DNA of 64,000 bases from an uncultured Collinsella sp. (GTDB taxonomy: Bacteria; Actinomycetota; Coriobacteriia; Coriobacteriales; Coriobacteriaceae): contig CATXKN010000001.1 in NCBI GenBank assembly GCA_958370785.1, positions 310,001 through 374,000 on the forward strand, given 5' to 3'. This document shows positions 26,111-34,725 of this stretch, in pieces. Each line of letters opens with the position of its first letter. The first letter of the stretch is position 1. The notes under the pieces are model-generated. The model was not told the DNA's origin, searched no databases, and was given only the letters and a program-made list of their open reading frames with translations. Position numbers and translations under genes: made by a program.

Positions 26111-27142
26111 ATGGCCATGGAATTCAAACGCAAGTTGCCGATCCCCATGGAGATCCGCGAGGAAATGCCGCTTTCTGCCGAGCTTACCGCCAAAAAGCAG
26201 GCATTTGACGCCGAGGTCACCAAAGTCTTTACCGGCGAGGACGCACGCAAGGTGCTCATCATCGGCCCGTGCTCTGCCGACCGCGAGGACTCGGTACTTG
26301 AATACATGAACCGACTGGCCAAGACCGCCGAGGAGGTCAAGGACAAGCTCATCATCATTCCGCGCGTCTACACCAATAAGCCGCGTACCAAGGGCACCGG
26401 CTACAAGGGCCTTCTGCACAACCCCAACCCCGAGGCTCCCGACGACCTGCTCGAAGGCGTCAAGGCCATCCGCCATATGCACCTGCGCGTTATTAAGGAA
26501 ACGGGCTTCTTCACCGCCGACGAGATGCTCTATCCGTCCAACTACCAGTACCTCGTTGACCTGCTGAGCTATGTTGCCGTGGGCGCACGCTCGGTCGAGA
26601 ACCAGGAGCATCGCCTGGTATCGAGCGGCATTTCGGTACCCGTCGGCATGAAGAATCCCACTGCCGGCTCTACCACCGTTATGCTCAACTCCATTTACGC
26701 CGCGCAGGCGCACCAGAGCTTCATCTTCCGCAACTGGGAGGTCGAGTGCGACGGCAATCCGCTCGCGCACGCCGTTATGCGTGGCTACATCGGTCTCGAT
26801 GGGCGCACCTACCCCAACTACCACTACGAACACCTGGAGCGCCTGGCCGAGCGCTACACCGAGCACGCCGGCTATGCCAATCCGGCAGCGGTCATCGACT
26901 GCAACCACGACAACTCGGGCAAGCGCCCGCTGGAGCAGTACCGCATTTGCAAGGAGGTACTCGACAGCTGCCGCCGCAACGAGTCCATCTCCAAGCTGGT
27001 CAAGGGCTTTATGATCGAGTCCTACCTGGAGGACGGCAACCAGCCGGTCGACGGCGGCGTCTTTGGCAAGTCGATCACCGACCCGTGCCTGGGTTGGGAA
27101 AAGACCGACTACCTCATCCACGAGATCGCGGAGCGTATTTAG
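26111..27142 (+). CDS. aroG: 3-deoxy-7-phosphoheptulonate synthase (DAHP synthase, class I)
   Basis: First enzyme of the shikimate pathway, condensing PEP with erythrose-4-phosphate. Family landmarks are IGPCSADRED near residue 58, PRTKGTGYKGLLHNP near 94, and PVGMKNPTAGS near 180. 343 aa is normal for the AroF/G/H type, which carries its feedback site within the catalytic domain. GAGGAGG stands 5 nt before the ATG. It appears monocistronic; the stop is followed at once by the long dispersed repeat at 27142-27432. The paralogue letter is not determinable. Confidence 0.94.
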   Translation: MAMEFKRKLPIPMEIREEMPLSAELTAKKQAFDAEVTKVFTGEDARKVLIIGPCSADREDSVLEYMNRLAKTAEEVKDKLIIIPRVYTNKPRTKGTGYKGLLHNPNPEAPDDLLEGVKAIRHMHLRVIKETGFFTADEMLYPSNYQYLVDLLSYVAVGARSVENQEHRLVSSGISVPVGMKNPTAGSTTVMLNSIYAAQAHQSFIFRNWEVECDGNPLAHAVMRGYIGLDGRTYPNYHYEHLERLAERYTEHAGYANPAAVIDCNHDNSGKRPLEQYRICKEVLDSCRRNESISKLVKGFMIESYLEDGNQPVDGGVFGKSITDPCLGWEKTDYLIHEIAERI

Positions 27143-27432
27143 TTACGCGGTTTTACCAAGCGCCGTAACGGCACGACGCTGCGCGGGCCGCATTTGGACA
27201 ATCTGACGTTCAACTTCAAGCGCGCGACCAGAAGGTCGGCGCCCTTTCGTTTCACGTCACCTTGTCTCAAATGCGACCCGCTCGCCGTCCGTCCTCTGAA
27301 TGCGGCGTTGCCTTGCTCCGGATGCGGCAGTTAGGGACATTCCTTTTCTGCCGGCAGTCAGGGACATTCCTTGGGGTAGTTATTGGGGACGTTCTTGTTT
27401 GACTAGTCGTTTAAGAACGTCCCCAACGACTA
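27142..27432 (+). repeat. Long dispersed repeat, copy 1
   Basis: About 290 bp matching, in inverted orientation, the segment 46611-46905 at high identity by eye. Internal hairpins include GGGCCGCATTTG with CAAATGCG, AAGGGCGC with GCGCC, and the GGGGACGTTCTT/AAGAACGTCCCC stem near its end. It begins at the aroG stop and ends at the start of the luxR remnant. Confidence 0.85.
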
Positions 27433-27613
27433 CAAGCTCTCCAACCGCGAGGCCGAGGTTTTGCGTCTGGTTGTGCTGGGCAAATCAAACCAAGAGATTG
27501 CTGACGAGCTGTTCCTTGCCGTGGACACCGTCAAGACCCACATCCACAACATCTTGGTCAAAACCGAGCAGCAAAACCGCACCACGCTCATCCTCCACTT
27601 TTGGAAGCGATAA
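27431..27613 (+). pseudogene. Remnant of a LuxR-family regulator, C-terminal HTH only
   Basis: 60 codons and a stop encode a complete LuxR helix-turn-helix: YKLSNREAEVLRLVVLGKS, NQEIADELFLAVDTVKTH, then the ending LILHFWKR. There is no start codon or sensor part; the upstream side is occupied by the dispersed repeat. The 3' end of this remnant is inside the 126-bp direct repeat that recurs at 32163. It is most likely the decayed host gene into which the following module inserted. Confidence 0.8.
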
Positions 27614-27706
27614 CCTGCTAAAAAGGGACAGGTTTATTTTGGCAGGTTTTATCTGGGCAAACGCCAACCGCCGCAAGGGAGCTGCTTTCCCTCGCGGCGG
27701 TTTTCT
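27581..27706 (+). repeat. 126-bp direct repeat, left copy
   Basis: Contains the last 10 codons of the luxR remnant, a CCTGCTAAAAAGGGACAGG hairpin and a strong CCGCCGCAAGGGA/TCCCTCGCGGCGG terminator. It differs from the right copy (32163-32288) at two positions. The pair bounds the LuxR-ABC-peptide module. Confidence 0.9.
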
Positions 27707-27723
27707 GGCTCACGCTTTCTTTC

Positions 27724-27780
27724 GTCTCAATCTGTAACATATGGAGACCAAATCGCCGTCTTACTGTTACAGATCGAGAC
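27724..27780. repeat. 57-bp hairpin element, copy 1
   Basis: Arms GTCTCAATCTGTAACA and TGTTACAGATCGAGAC flank a 25-nt centre. It is one of five copies of exactly this length in the window. Confidence 0.85.
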
Positions 27781-27804
27781 GAGTTACAGAACGCGCGTCG
27801 AATA

Positions 27805-27861
27805 ATCTCAATCTGTAACAGGTAGAAGCGTTTTTGCCAGTCAGATGTTACAGATTGAGAT
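27805..27861. repeat. 57-bp hairpin element, copy 2
   Basis: Arms ATCTCAATCTGTAACA and TGTTACAGATTGAGAT, perfect complement, 25-nt centre. It starts 81 bp after copy 1. Confidence 0.85.
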
Positions 27862-27931
27862 AAACGAAGGAGCGGTAGCGTTAAACAAGTCCGCCACAAA
27901 GTTATTCGGAGAGATCCGATCCTAGAGTTGT

Positions 27932-28285
27932 CTACCAGGTACGATATGTGCACTGATATTTTGTCTCAAACCCGGGCATCCCGTTGCCGCGTGGGCTTAA
28001 CGCTGCACCCGTATAGAGAATCGTTTGCCCCGTACGAGAATACGAAGTTTTGAAAGACAGCCTCTTGTATGTCTGGTCGAAACAATCAACATTCTCGCTC
28101 GGGTGGTTCGCAGTGGAGAACGACTTGTAAGTGTCCAAGACGTCCGCTGTCACAAGACGACAAGGCGCGACAGAACCTGCATCTGGTTTCGCCGTCGCAC
28201 AAACGGGAATTGTGACCATCGACAGGGTAAGCATAAAACATGCGAACATTGCCTTCACAAAGTTCTTCGTTACATGGCGTTTCAT
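27932..28285 (-). CDS. Small secreted Cys-containing protein of the LuxR-ABC module
   Basis: 117 aa, not assignable to a family. A basic start, a hydrophobic core at about residues 10-27 and an A-T-A site near residue 32 predict a cleaved signal peptide. The mature part of about 85 residues has three cysteines (APCRL, VDCFD, YQCTY) and ends in Trp. AGGAAAGGAAG precedes the ATG, and the upstream ABC gene ends 3 nt before the start codon's ribosome-binding region, so the two are cotranscribed. The arrangement recalls bacteriocin or signalling-peptide loci with a dedicated transporter, but that is inference. Confidence 0.7.
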   Translation of the reverse strand: MKRHVTKNFVKAMFACFMLTLSMVTIPVCATAKPDAGSVAPCRLVTADVLDTYKSFSTANHPSENVDCFDQTYKRLSFKTSYSRTGQTILYTGAALSPRGNGMPGFETKYQCTYRTW

Positions 28286-28287
28286 GG

Positions 28288-30201
28288 TTATCTTCCTTTC
28301 CTAGTTTTACTGTCGTTCGTCTTGAAAAGCTGCGCGTATACATTACCGATCCACTTCGAATCACCTCCCATTTCTCTGGTAACGACACGCGAGTCATCCC
28401 CTGTGAGCAATACGGAGGCATCGCAGAGCGATTCGAGGTTTCCGATAAGATGAGAAGAGATAATGACATGTGCTCCTCTACCCGCTTCATCTCTAAGAGC
28501 ATTCGAAACAATCGCAACGTGTCTCACATCAAGTGCATTCATGGGCTCATCCAAAAGGACGACTTCGCAATAGGACATATACGCCATCGCGACATTAAGT
28601 AATTGTCTATTTCCATCAGACAGCCTAGATACGGGCGTATTCTTCAACCCAGTCAAGTCAAAGCGATCAAGCACTTGGTCCAAAGTGCGAGGTGAATGCC
28701 AAATTCTCCTGCATCGGTCGAGATGAAAAGCGACGGTCATGTATGGAATCAATAGCGACGGCCTATTCGGAACCAAAAAGAATACCTTTCTCATTTCCTC
28801 ACGGTCGACGCATACTTTTGCATGAAAACAGAGAGAACCTGACACGCGCACTGATGGCCCAGCATCTCCCCAAAGAGTATTCAGTAGCGTAGTCTTGCCA
28901 TGTCCATTTGGCGCGACAAGACCCCATATCTGGCCAGCGGGCATATCAAACTGCAATCCCTTTACCAGCTGGTTTTTTCCAACCGTCAACGCATCCAGCG
29001 ACAGAGAGAGCAAGCTTTTCTCGCCCAAACTATCCGGGCGAATATGGTTCCAGGCCCAGCGATTCTTGCTTTTTAGACACGAAAACGAAATGACCCCCAA
29101 CGCGCAAACAGCAAACGCGCCCATCACGGCAAAGAGGCAGTGCGATGCACTGGCTTCAGGAACGAGAGATACCTCCGCTCCATTGGCGTAAGATGCGCCG
29201 CCGAGCGCAAACGAAGAGGCAGAATAGCTCGACACCATATACGGCAGCAACGCATGCCATGGAGCATCTTTGCTCGCATAAAACGGAAGCTGGCTTATGC
29301 CCCCCACAAGAGCGATCACCATGGACGAAATGGCCCTGTTTCTGCTTCCGGCGTACACGCACACGCCCAAGCAAGCAAACATCATCGACAGCACAGCTTC
29401 AAAGACGGCAAATAGCCCTAGCTGAACTAACACAGTTCTTTCGACTACGTCACCATACTGAATGAATACGACTGGGTACTCTGTCTGACCTACACCGTTA
29501 AACACCGTTGCCAATACAAAACAGGGAGCCAACGCCAGAACCAAAACCAGCATCGATGCAATACCAGAGACGAGAACGCGGCATGCATTCATCTCTAACT
29601 TTGACAACAACGCTCGATCGTAGAACCGCTTTCCATCCCCCTCAAGCGACATATAGAGGACGAGGACCGGGACCAAAAGCCACGCTATTGCAGGAACAGC
29701 GCCGCAATAATATGCGAGAAGAATCATCCCGGGCATTTTTGTTGTTGAGTCGTACGATTCCGGATGGGCCAGCATCGATATGGCTCGGGGAAGACGTTCT
29801 TGGGCTTCAAGCGATAACTCCGAATCAACACCATTCAAATAACCGAGTCGGTATTCCTTGAGCAATAGATTGTCGTAATCGGCAATCGCATCGTAATACT
29901 CTCTGGAGTCCGCCTTGCTTTCAAGCGCCCGATCAAGGCACGCCCTTTCGTCGGCAATGATGCTGTTGAGCTCCTGTGGGGCAGTGTCATAAACGCCGTC
30001 AGAGACTTGAGAGACCAAAAGGGCTCTCTGGTCTTCGATGGAAGCTCTACCATATAGATAATCTGCTCCCGTTGGAACGGATAGAAATACCGGGATGCAG
30101 AATACGAGCGCGAGCAGCGCCGTCAGCAACATAATTCCCCGGTTGCGCGCAAGAACTTCTAAATTAAGCCGTACATATGTGAGGCAATCACAGGTCTTCA
30201 C
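28288..30201 (-). CDS. ABC transporter with N-terminal permease fused to C-terminal ATPase
   Basis: 637 aa. The N-terminal half has a first membrane segment at about residues 22-42, a roughly 115-residue extracellular stretch, then about five further segments, as in ABC-2-type permeases. The ATPase follows from about residue 400, with Walker A APNGHGKTT, Walker B VVLLDEPMNALD and an unusual signature RLSDGNRQ in place of LSGGQ. I chose the GTG at 30201 because GGAGG lies 8 nt upstream. It lies between the LuxR gene and the small secreted protein; export of, or immunity to, that protein is a reasonable guess. Confidence 0.8.
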   Translation of the reverse strand: MKTCDCLTYVRLNLEVLARNRGIMLLTALLALVFCIPVFLSVPTGADYLYGRASIEDQRALLVSQVSDGVYDTAPQELNSIIADERACLDRALESKADSREYYDAIADYDNLLLKEYRLGYLNGVDSELSLEAQERLPRAISMLAHPESYDSTTKMPGMILLAYYCGAVPAIAWLLVPVLVLYMSLEGDGKRFYDRALLSKLEMNACRVLVSGIASMLVLVLALAPCFVLATVFNGVGQTEYPVVFIQYGDVVERTVLVQLGLFAVFEAVLSMMFACLGVCVYAGSRNRAISSMVIALVGGISQLPFYASKDAPWHALLPYMVSSYSASSFALGGASYANGAEVSLVPEASASHCLFAVMGAFAVCALGVISFSCLKSKNRWAWNHIRPDSLGEKSLLSLSLDALTVGKNQLVKGLQFDMPAGQIWGLVAPNGHGKTTLLNTLWGDAGPSVRVSGSLCFHAKVCVDREEMRKVFFLVPNRPSLLIPYMTVAFHLDRCRRIWHSPRTLDQVLDRFDLTGLKNTPVSRLSDGNRQLLNVAMAYMSYCEVVLLDEPMNALDVRHVAIVSNALRDEAGRGAHVIISSHLIGNLESLCDASVLLTGDDSRVVTREMGGDSKWIGNVYAQLFKTNDSKTRKGR

Positions 30202-30278
30202 AGCAAGCACCTCCGGTTCGCAACACACGAGTCGTCGGACCCGTTGTCCGGAAGTATCGCCTTCATCGTCAGAACTGT

Positions 30279-30321
30279 CTGTAGACGTGTAGGATGGATT
30301 TACAATCTTATTTGTCTACAG
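30279..30321. promoter_or_regulatory. Palindromic site CTGTAGAC/GTCTACAG before the ABC gene
   Basis: Perfect 8-bp arms at 30279-30286 and 30314-30321 around 27 bp, in the 124-bp gap between the LuxR stop and the ABC start. A candidate binding site for the LuxR protein. Confidence 0.5.
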
Positions 30322-30325
30322 GCTT

Positions 30326-32059
30326 CTACCTGCTATTTTCTATAACATCTGCCATAAGACTAAAAACCCTATCTCTAAGTTCACGCTCCGAGTGAACTCC
30401 AAGCAAGGCATAGCTCTTGCTCTTGGCCTCTTTGACGGTTCCCCGAGCAACGTTAAGATGCGCGCAAATCTCGGTGGTTCTATTGCCATCAAAAACGCAT
30501 GTCATGATATCGGCATAAAGCGGCGTGAAACCAAGCCTCAAGAAGGCCTCACGCACGGTATCGCGTCGATCACCCACCCGAACCGTATCTTTCGAACGCA
30601 AGAATAGCAGCGAATTAGCCATAAGGATAAGTACGACAAGGAACGCAGTCACGCGTAAGGCAGGCATAAGGCCGCCAACGGCCTCACCGCTCCCAACGGA
30701 CTCAAAGAAAATGTACAGTCGACTTACCACATCGTGAACCCAGAACGCTGCTCCAGCACCCACAGACACCGAAGAAAGGGTGAGTTCAGGCGAAAGGCAC
30801 AAGTGCATTTCAGACATCCACCGTATAGCCGCACGGCAACACAGGGCCACAAGCACTATAGCTATCGATAGGATTATCGCATCATGCTCAAAGCCGAAGC
30901 ATACGAGGATTTCCTCGATGCCCATTCCAGACGCATACATAAACAGGAAGCAGACGAAGACTATCCTGCAGTTCTGCTTGAACGATGAGGACCCCAGCGA
31001 TTCTGAACGGTGATCATGGCCTTTTGTTGCGTCAAGATGCCACGCATCCTTTGACAAGAGAAGTCCAGCCGTCGCCTCTGAAATGCTTTTATATCCGGTT
31101 TTAGTCAAGGCCCGCGACAAATAGGTACGGGCAGTAGACGGGGAAATGTCCAAGGCAGAAGCAATCTCCTCGTACGTTTTTCCCTCTATCCTCATAGAGA
31201 AAACCGCGGACTCCCTTTGAGAAAAACCCGAAGCCGTAGGGATATCGGCAACTGCAGAGTGTTTTCCTCCTAATTTGGCGGCCGCAGAAAAAGCGCTCGT
31301 TAAGTCAGGGAAAAATCGCGTTATGGCCCTGGCAAGGATACTGCCCAAAACGGTAACCAGAAGCAATACGATCTCTTGATGCCCACCAAAGCTCAGGAGC
31401 ACAGCTCCGATGTTTATATTGCGCGAAAACAAACAATCCGTATCGAGAATAACGGCGGCATTACCAAACGCAAGAGGTTCGACGAGCAAGGCAGCAACCC
31501 CCATCTCGGCGTTAACGGAAAGGAAAGAACCGATGGAGTCCATCAACGGGACGAGAAGAAACTGAAGGCCAACAAGCAAAGCAATCAAGAGCACAACGGG
31601 GCTGTAAAGTGCGAGCTCAGGATACCCGTGGAGAGCAGAGCCATCGGCCACATGTTTCCCCTTTAATCCCGCACGTATGTTTGCGAATTCACCGCCAAGC
31701 GCCCAAGAGCAGCAAGCGACAAGCAAGGGGGCTAGTAACAACAAAATGAACGCGAACGCCGAAACCACAACATGAAATTGATGAAAGACATTAAGAGATA
31801 TCGTGTACATCACAAGAAGTGCAATGTCTACGAGCATAAGTCCAAAAAGCCTTTTGGAAATACCCTGTCTCACAGGGCGAGAGATGAGGCCCACACAGAA
31901 GCCCGAAAGCAGATGCAGACCGATAAGAACGGTGCCAGAAAGGCCCGTATAAATACTTGGCGCCACACAATACAGACCAGCCGCCCCTATAAACAACATA
32001 ATTGAATGCCAGAGGAACGAGCGCGTCACGCTTTGCAGGGTAGCTGCCTCGGTTGCCAT
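30326..32059 (-). CDS. Membrane LuxR-family regulator with two HTH domains
   Basis: 577 aa. It contains roughly seven membrane segments, a first LuxR HTH in the middle (FSQRESAVFSM, YEEIASALDISPSTARTYLS), then about four more membrane segments, then a second HTH at the C-terminus (TTEICAHLNVARGTVKEA, LLGVHSERELRD). Membrane-plus-LuxR proteins are common in Coriobacteriia, but they normally have one HTH; this looks like a fusion or internal duplication. The ATG at 32059 has TAGGAGC at about 10 nt; the longer frame runs into the right repeat. It is first in the module and probably regulates it. Confidence 0.85.
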   Translation of the reverse strand: MATEAATLQSVTRSFLWHSIMLFIGAAGLYCVAPSIYTGLSGTVLIGLHLLSGFCVGLISRPVRQGISKRLFGLMLVDIALLVMYTISLNVFHQFHVVVSAFAFILLLLAPLLVACCSWALGGEFANIRAGLKGKHVADGSALHGYPELALYSPVVLLIALLVGLQFLLVPLMDSIGSFLSVNAEMGVAALLVEPLAFGNAAVILDTDCLFSRNINIGAVLLSFGGHQEIVLLLVTVLGSILARAITRFFPDLTSAFSAAAKLGGKHSAVADIPTASGFSQRESAVFSMRIEGKTYEEIASALDISPSTARTYLSRALTKTGYKSISEATAGLLLSKDAWHLDATKGHDHRSESLGSSSFKQNCRIVFVCFLFMYASGMGIEEILVCFGFEHDAIILSIAIVLVALCCRAAIRWMSEMHLCLSPELTLSSVSVGAGAAFWVHDVVSRLYIFFESVGSGEAVGGLMPALRVTAFLVVLILMANSLLFLRSKDTVRVGDRRDTVREAFLRLGFTPLYADIMTCVFDGNRTTEICAHLNVARGTVKEAKSKSYALLGVHSERELRDRVFSLMADVIENSR

Positions 32060-32162
32060 AAAATCAAAGCTCCTAGATAGCATTTTGGTTATTTTAACAT
32101 CGTTCCCGGCGTTAAAAAAACTGTTACCCGAATTAATCAATATCCCCCCTCCACCAAAAGGC

Positions 32163-32288
32163 ACCACGCTGATCCTCCATTTTTGGAAGCGATAACCTGC
32201 TAAAAAGGGACAGGTTTATTTTGGCAGGTTTTATCTGGGCAAACGCCAACCGCCGCAAGGGAGCTGCTTTCCCTCGCGGCGGTTTTCT
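32163..32288 (+). repeat. 126-bp direct repeat, right copy
   Basis: 124 of 126 positions match the left copy at 27581-27706, including the last 10 codons and stop of the luxR remnant and the terminator stem. It marks the right edge of the 4.5 kb module. Gene-free 32060-32523 otherwise holds the next two hairpins. Confidence 0.9.
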
Positions 32289-32298
32289 AGCAGAAAAA

Positions 32299-32423
32299 AC
32301 CAAGTGAGTAGGCTTTTTGCAGGAGGCCAAGCACGCCCCAAAACGCCACAGCCCTGACCTGCTGTTTTATTGGGCGCCACCCGCGATGTGCTCGACAGAT
32401 CCAAAAAAGTCTACTCACTTGGT
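32299..32423. repeat. Long hairpin downstream of the right repeat
   Basis: ACCAAGTGAGTAG at 32299-32311 pairs with CTACTCACTTGGT at 32411-32423, extended by a CTTTTTG/CAAAAAAG stretch. The loop has no gene. Confidence 0.7.
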
Positions 32424-32447
32424 CTTGAGACTCATCAGTCAGGCAAA

Positions 32448-32488
32448 AAACGCCGCGAAGGGGGGGCTGGACTCCCTTCGCAGCGGTT
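32448..32488 (-). terminator. Terminator of the bceAB pair
   Basis: On the minus strand AACCGCTGCGAAGGG pairs with CCCTTCGCGGCGTT and is followed by a T run, about 35 nt past the bceB stop. Confidence 0.8.
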
Positions 32489-32523
32489 GTTCGCACTGGT
32501 TTTGCAACGGTTTTGCTCGCTTG

Positions 32524-34725
32524 TTACTCGCTGTAGCGGGTGGCGATAGCAGCTTGTACCATGCCGGCGCTCATGAGATAGGTCACCAGGAAGTAGCCGC
32601 CATAGGCCGCCAGGAAGATTGCACAGGTGAGGCCCACGGTGCCGCCGATGCTCATATTTCCGAATATGCTCACCAGCTCGATGATCACCTTAAGTGCCAC
32701 AAAGGAGTGCGCCAAGCCCACCGCCAGCGGGAACAGGAAGAACACCGCTTGCTGCGCCATCACCGAATGGCGAATCTGGCGGTCGTCGCAGCCGATCTGT
32801 GCCAGCACACGATAGCTGCGGCTGCCGTCGGCCACGTTGGAGAGTTGCTGGATCGACAGAATCGCCGCGCATGCAACGACCAATACAAAGCCGATGTAGA
32901 TGGCTAGGTAGCTAATAAGACCGTTCATTTGCGCTGCTTGCGTGTACATCTCGGAGCGTGTGATGAAGATTCCCCACGACCCCGGCTCCTTGCCGTCAAC
33001 GAGCAGATTGTCGAGCACAGTGTATTTAATGCTCTCGTCTGCCTCAGTCGTATCCATCCCCTGTTTGTAGTTAACGAGCAGGCTACTGGAATACGGCTGC
33101 AGATTAAGTTGGGACAACAGCTCGTCGGCAACGACGACGGTACCCGGATTACTGCCCATCGCCGAGTTGGCGATGGCCGCCGTATCTTCGTCCGACTTAT
33201 CGGTTGCGGGCTTGAGCTCATGCCCACCCAAGGTGAGGGTATGGCCGCCGGCCATGTATTTGGTGTACAGGTCGACCAGCTCGCCGCCCATATCACATGT
33301 GAGCAGATACTGGTCGTGACCGATGTGCACCGGCTCCTCGCCCATCATCTGACGCAGTTTGTTGTACTGGCTCGCCGGCGTCACAAACAGACCCATCGTA
33401 TCGGCATTGCTACCCCCGAACGCCTTGGGAAGCTTTTCGCCCATGGTCTTGCACATCTCACTTGGGGTCACCGAAGGATTCGAGCCGCCAAATGGGTAAC
33501 TCAGATACGAATCGATCTGTACATGCTCACCGGCAACATCGGCGATATCGACCTTCTTGCCGGTCTCATCGTTGTTGTCCGCCGACTTGCCCTTGCCGTG
33601 CCATGCAGGGTACAAATCGACCGTTGTATCGGCCAACACCATGCGATCGGCCTCAGACGGATTGACATACCCTTTGTAGTAGTCGAGCGTATCGGGCGTG
33701 TAATAGACATACGTCTGAGACACGTCAACAGGGTTATAGCGCTCCAGGTTTTCATTCATCACGTTGGCAATTGACATACCGCACGTCACCGAGGTGATGG
33801 CCAAAAACAGGAGCATCGCGATGACGCCCATCGAAAAGCACACCGTGTTGACCTTGGCCGCAAGCTGGCGCACGGTAAACATGTTGAGGCCGCGCCAATA
33901 CACGCCGCGCAGGCTCTGCAGCAGCTTGATGAGCATGCCCGAGAGTCCCCAGAACAGGGCAAAGGTGCCCACGGTAACCATAGCGGTCGTAATACCAAAC
34001 TGGTTCATGGCCTCTTGCAGCTTGCTGTCCGTCGCGGTTAGCGGGAACCCATCACGTAGCAGACGGTAATAGGCCACGCCCACAAGCACCGCACCCACGG
34101 CAAAGATGGCAATCGCGATCCAGGGGTTGCGTGTCTTGATGCTCTCGTTGCGACGCTCGGCACCCATAAGCTCGATGAGTTTGGTACGACGCACGGCGCG
34201 AAGGTTCAGCAGTAGCGTGAGCACAAACATTACGAGCATGCAGGCAAGGGTCAGATTGAACGCATGCACCGAGAAAAAGAAGTGGAAATTGGCGATCTGT
34301 GTCTTAAAAAGCGAGGCCGTAAAGAACGTCATGAGCTGGGAGAGTCCCACACCCAGCACAATGCCGGCGACAAAGGCCACGACCGATACTATCACGGTCT
34401 CGAGCGCCATGATCGTGGCGACGCGCCCGCGCCCCATGCCGAGCACCTGGTACAGGCCAAACTCCTTCTTGCGACGTTTCATGATGAAGTTATTGGCGTA
34501 CACCATCAAAAAGGCCATGACACCGGCCAAAAAGTACGTCAGGTTGCCGAGCATGCTGCCCATAACCTGCGCCAAGCCCTTTTCATCGATTCCGGCGATG
34601 TCGACCTGCATCGAGATGGTGTTAAAGGCATAGAAGACCGTGACGCCCAGGGTGAGCGTCAAAAGGTAGACGAGGTAGTCGCGGCCGGCGCGGCGGACGT
34701 TGCCCCAAGCGAGTTTACAGAGCAT
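32524..34725 (-). CDS. BceB-like ABC permease (FtsX domains)
   Basis: 733 aa, ten-segment permease of the peptide-antibiotic resistance/sensing type. The start LAWGNVRRAGRDYLVYLLT is typical of the family. Membrane segments 1-4 and 5-8 flank a roughly 220-residue extracellular domain (about residues 320-590), as in BceB, and two more segments end the protein. The ATG at 34725 overlaps the ATPase gene and has GAGGG 5 nt upstream. Such transporters usually work with a BceRS two-component system, but no kinase or response regulator is adjacent. Confidence 0.85.
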   Translation of the reverse strand: MLCKLAWGNVRRAGRDYLVYLLTLTLGVTVFYAFNTISMQVDIAGIDEKGLAQVMGSMLGNLTYFLAGVMAFLMVYANNFIMKRRKKEFGLYQVLGMGRGRVATIMALETVIVSVVAFVAGIVLGVGLSQLMTFFTASLFKTQIANFHFFFSVHAFNLTLACMLVMFVLTLLLNLRAVRRTKLIELMGAERRNESIKTRNPWIAIAIFAVGAVLVGVAYYRLLRDGFPLTATDSKLQEAMNQFGITTAMVTVGTFALFWGLSGMLIKLLQSLRGVYWRGLNMFTVRQLAAKVNTVCFSMGVIAMLLFLAITSVTCGMSIANVMNENLERYNPVDVSQTYVYYTPDTLDYYKGYVNPSEADRMVLADTTVDLYPAWHGKGKSADNNDETGKKVDIADVAGEHVQIDSYLSYPFGGSNPSVTPSEMCKTMGEKLPKAFGGSNADTMGLFVTPASQYNKLRQMMGEEPVHIGHDQYLLTCDMGGELVDLYTKYMAGGHTLTLGGHELKPATDKSDEDTAAIANSAMGSNPGTVVVADELLSQLNLQPYSSSLLVNYKQGMDTTEADESIKYTVLDNLLVDGKEPGSWGIFITRSEMYTQAAQMNGLISYLAIYIGFVLVVACAAILSIQQLSNVADGSRSYRVLAQIGCDDRQIRHSVMAQQAVFFLFPLAVGLAHSFVALKVIIELVSIFGNMSIGGTVGLTCAIFLAAYGGYFLVTYLMSAGMVQAAIATRYSE

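Noticed and set aside
27724..27861. Possible CRISPR-like repeat pair (also at 61786-61922)
   Set aside because: Only two units together, each itself a hairpin with internal spacer, spread over distant loci and no cas genes; a dispersed element, not an array.
27932..28285. Lactococcin 972-type bacteriocin
   Set aside because: The secreted protein ends in Trp and has an ABC gene beside it, but the mature length, three cysteines and fused transporter do not match that family closely enough.
27581..32288. Prophage or classical integrative element
   Set aside because: Flanking direct repeats fit, but there is no integrase, excisionase, replication or phage gene; described only as a bounded module.
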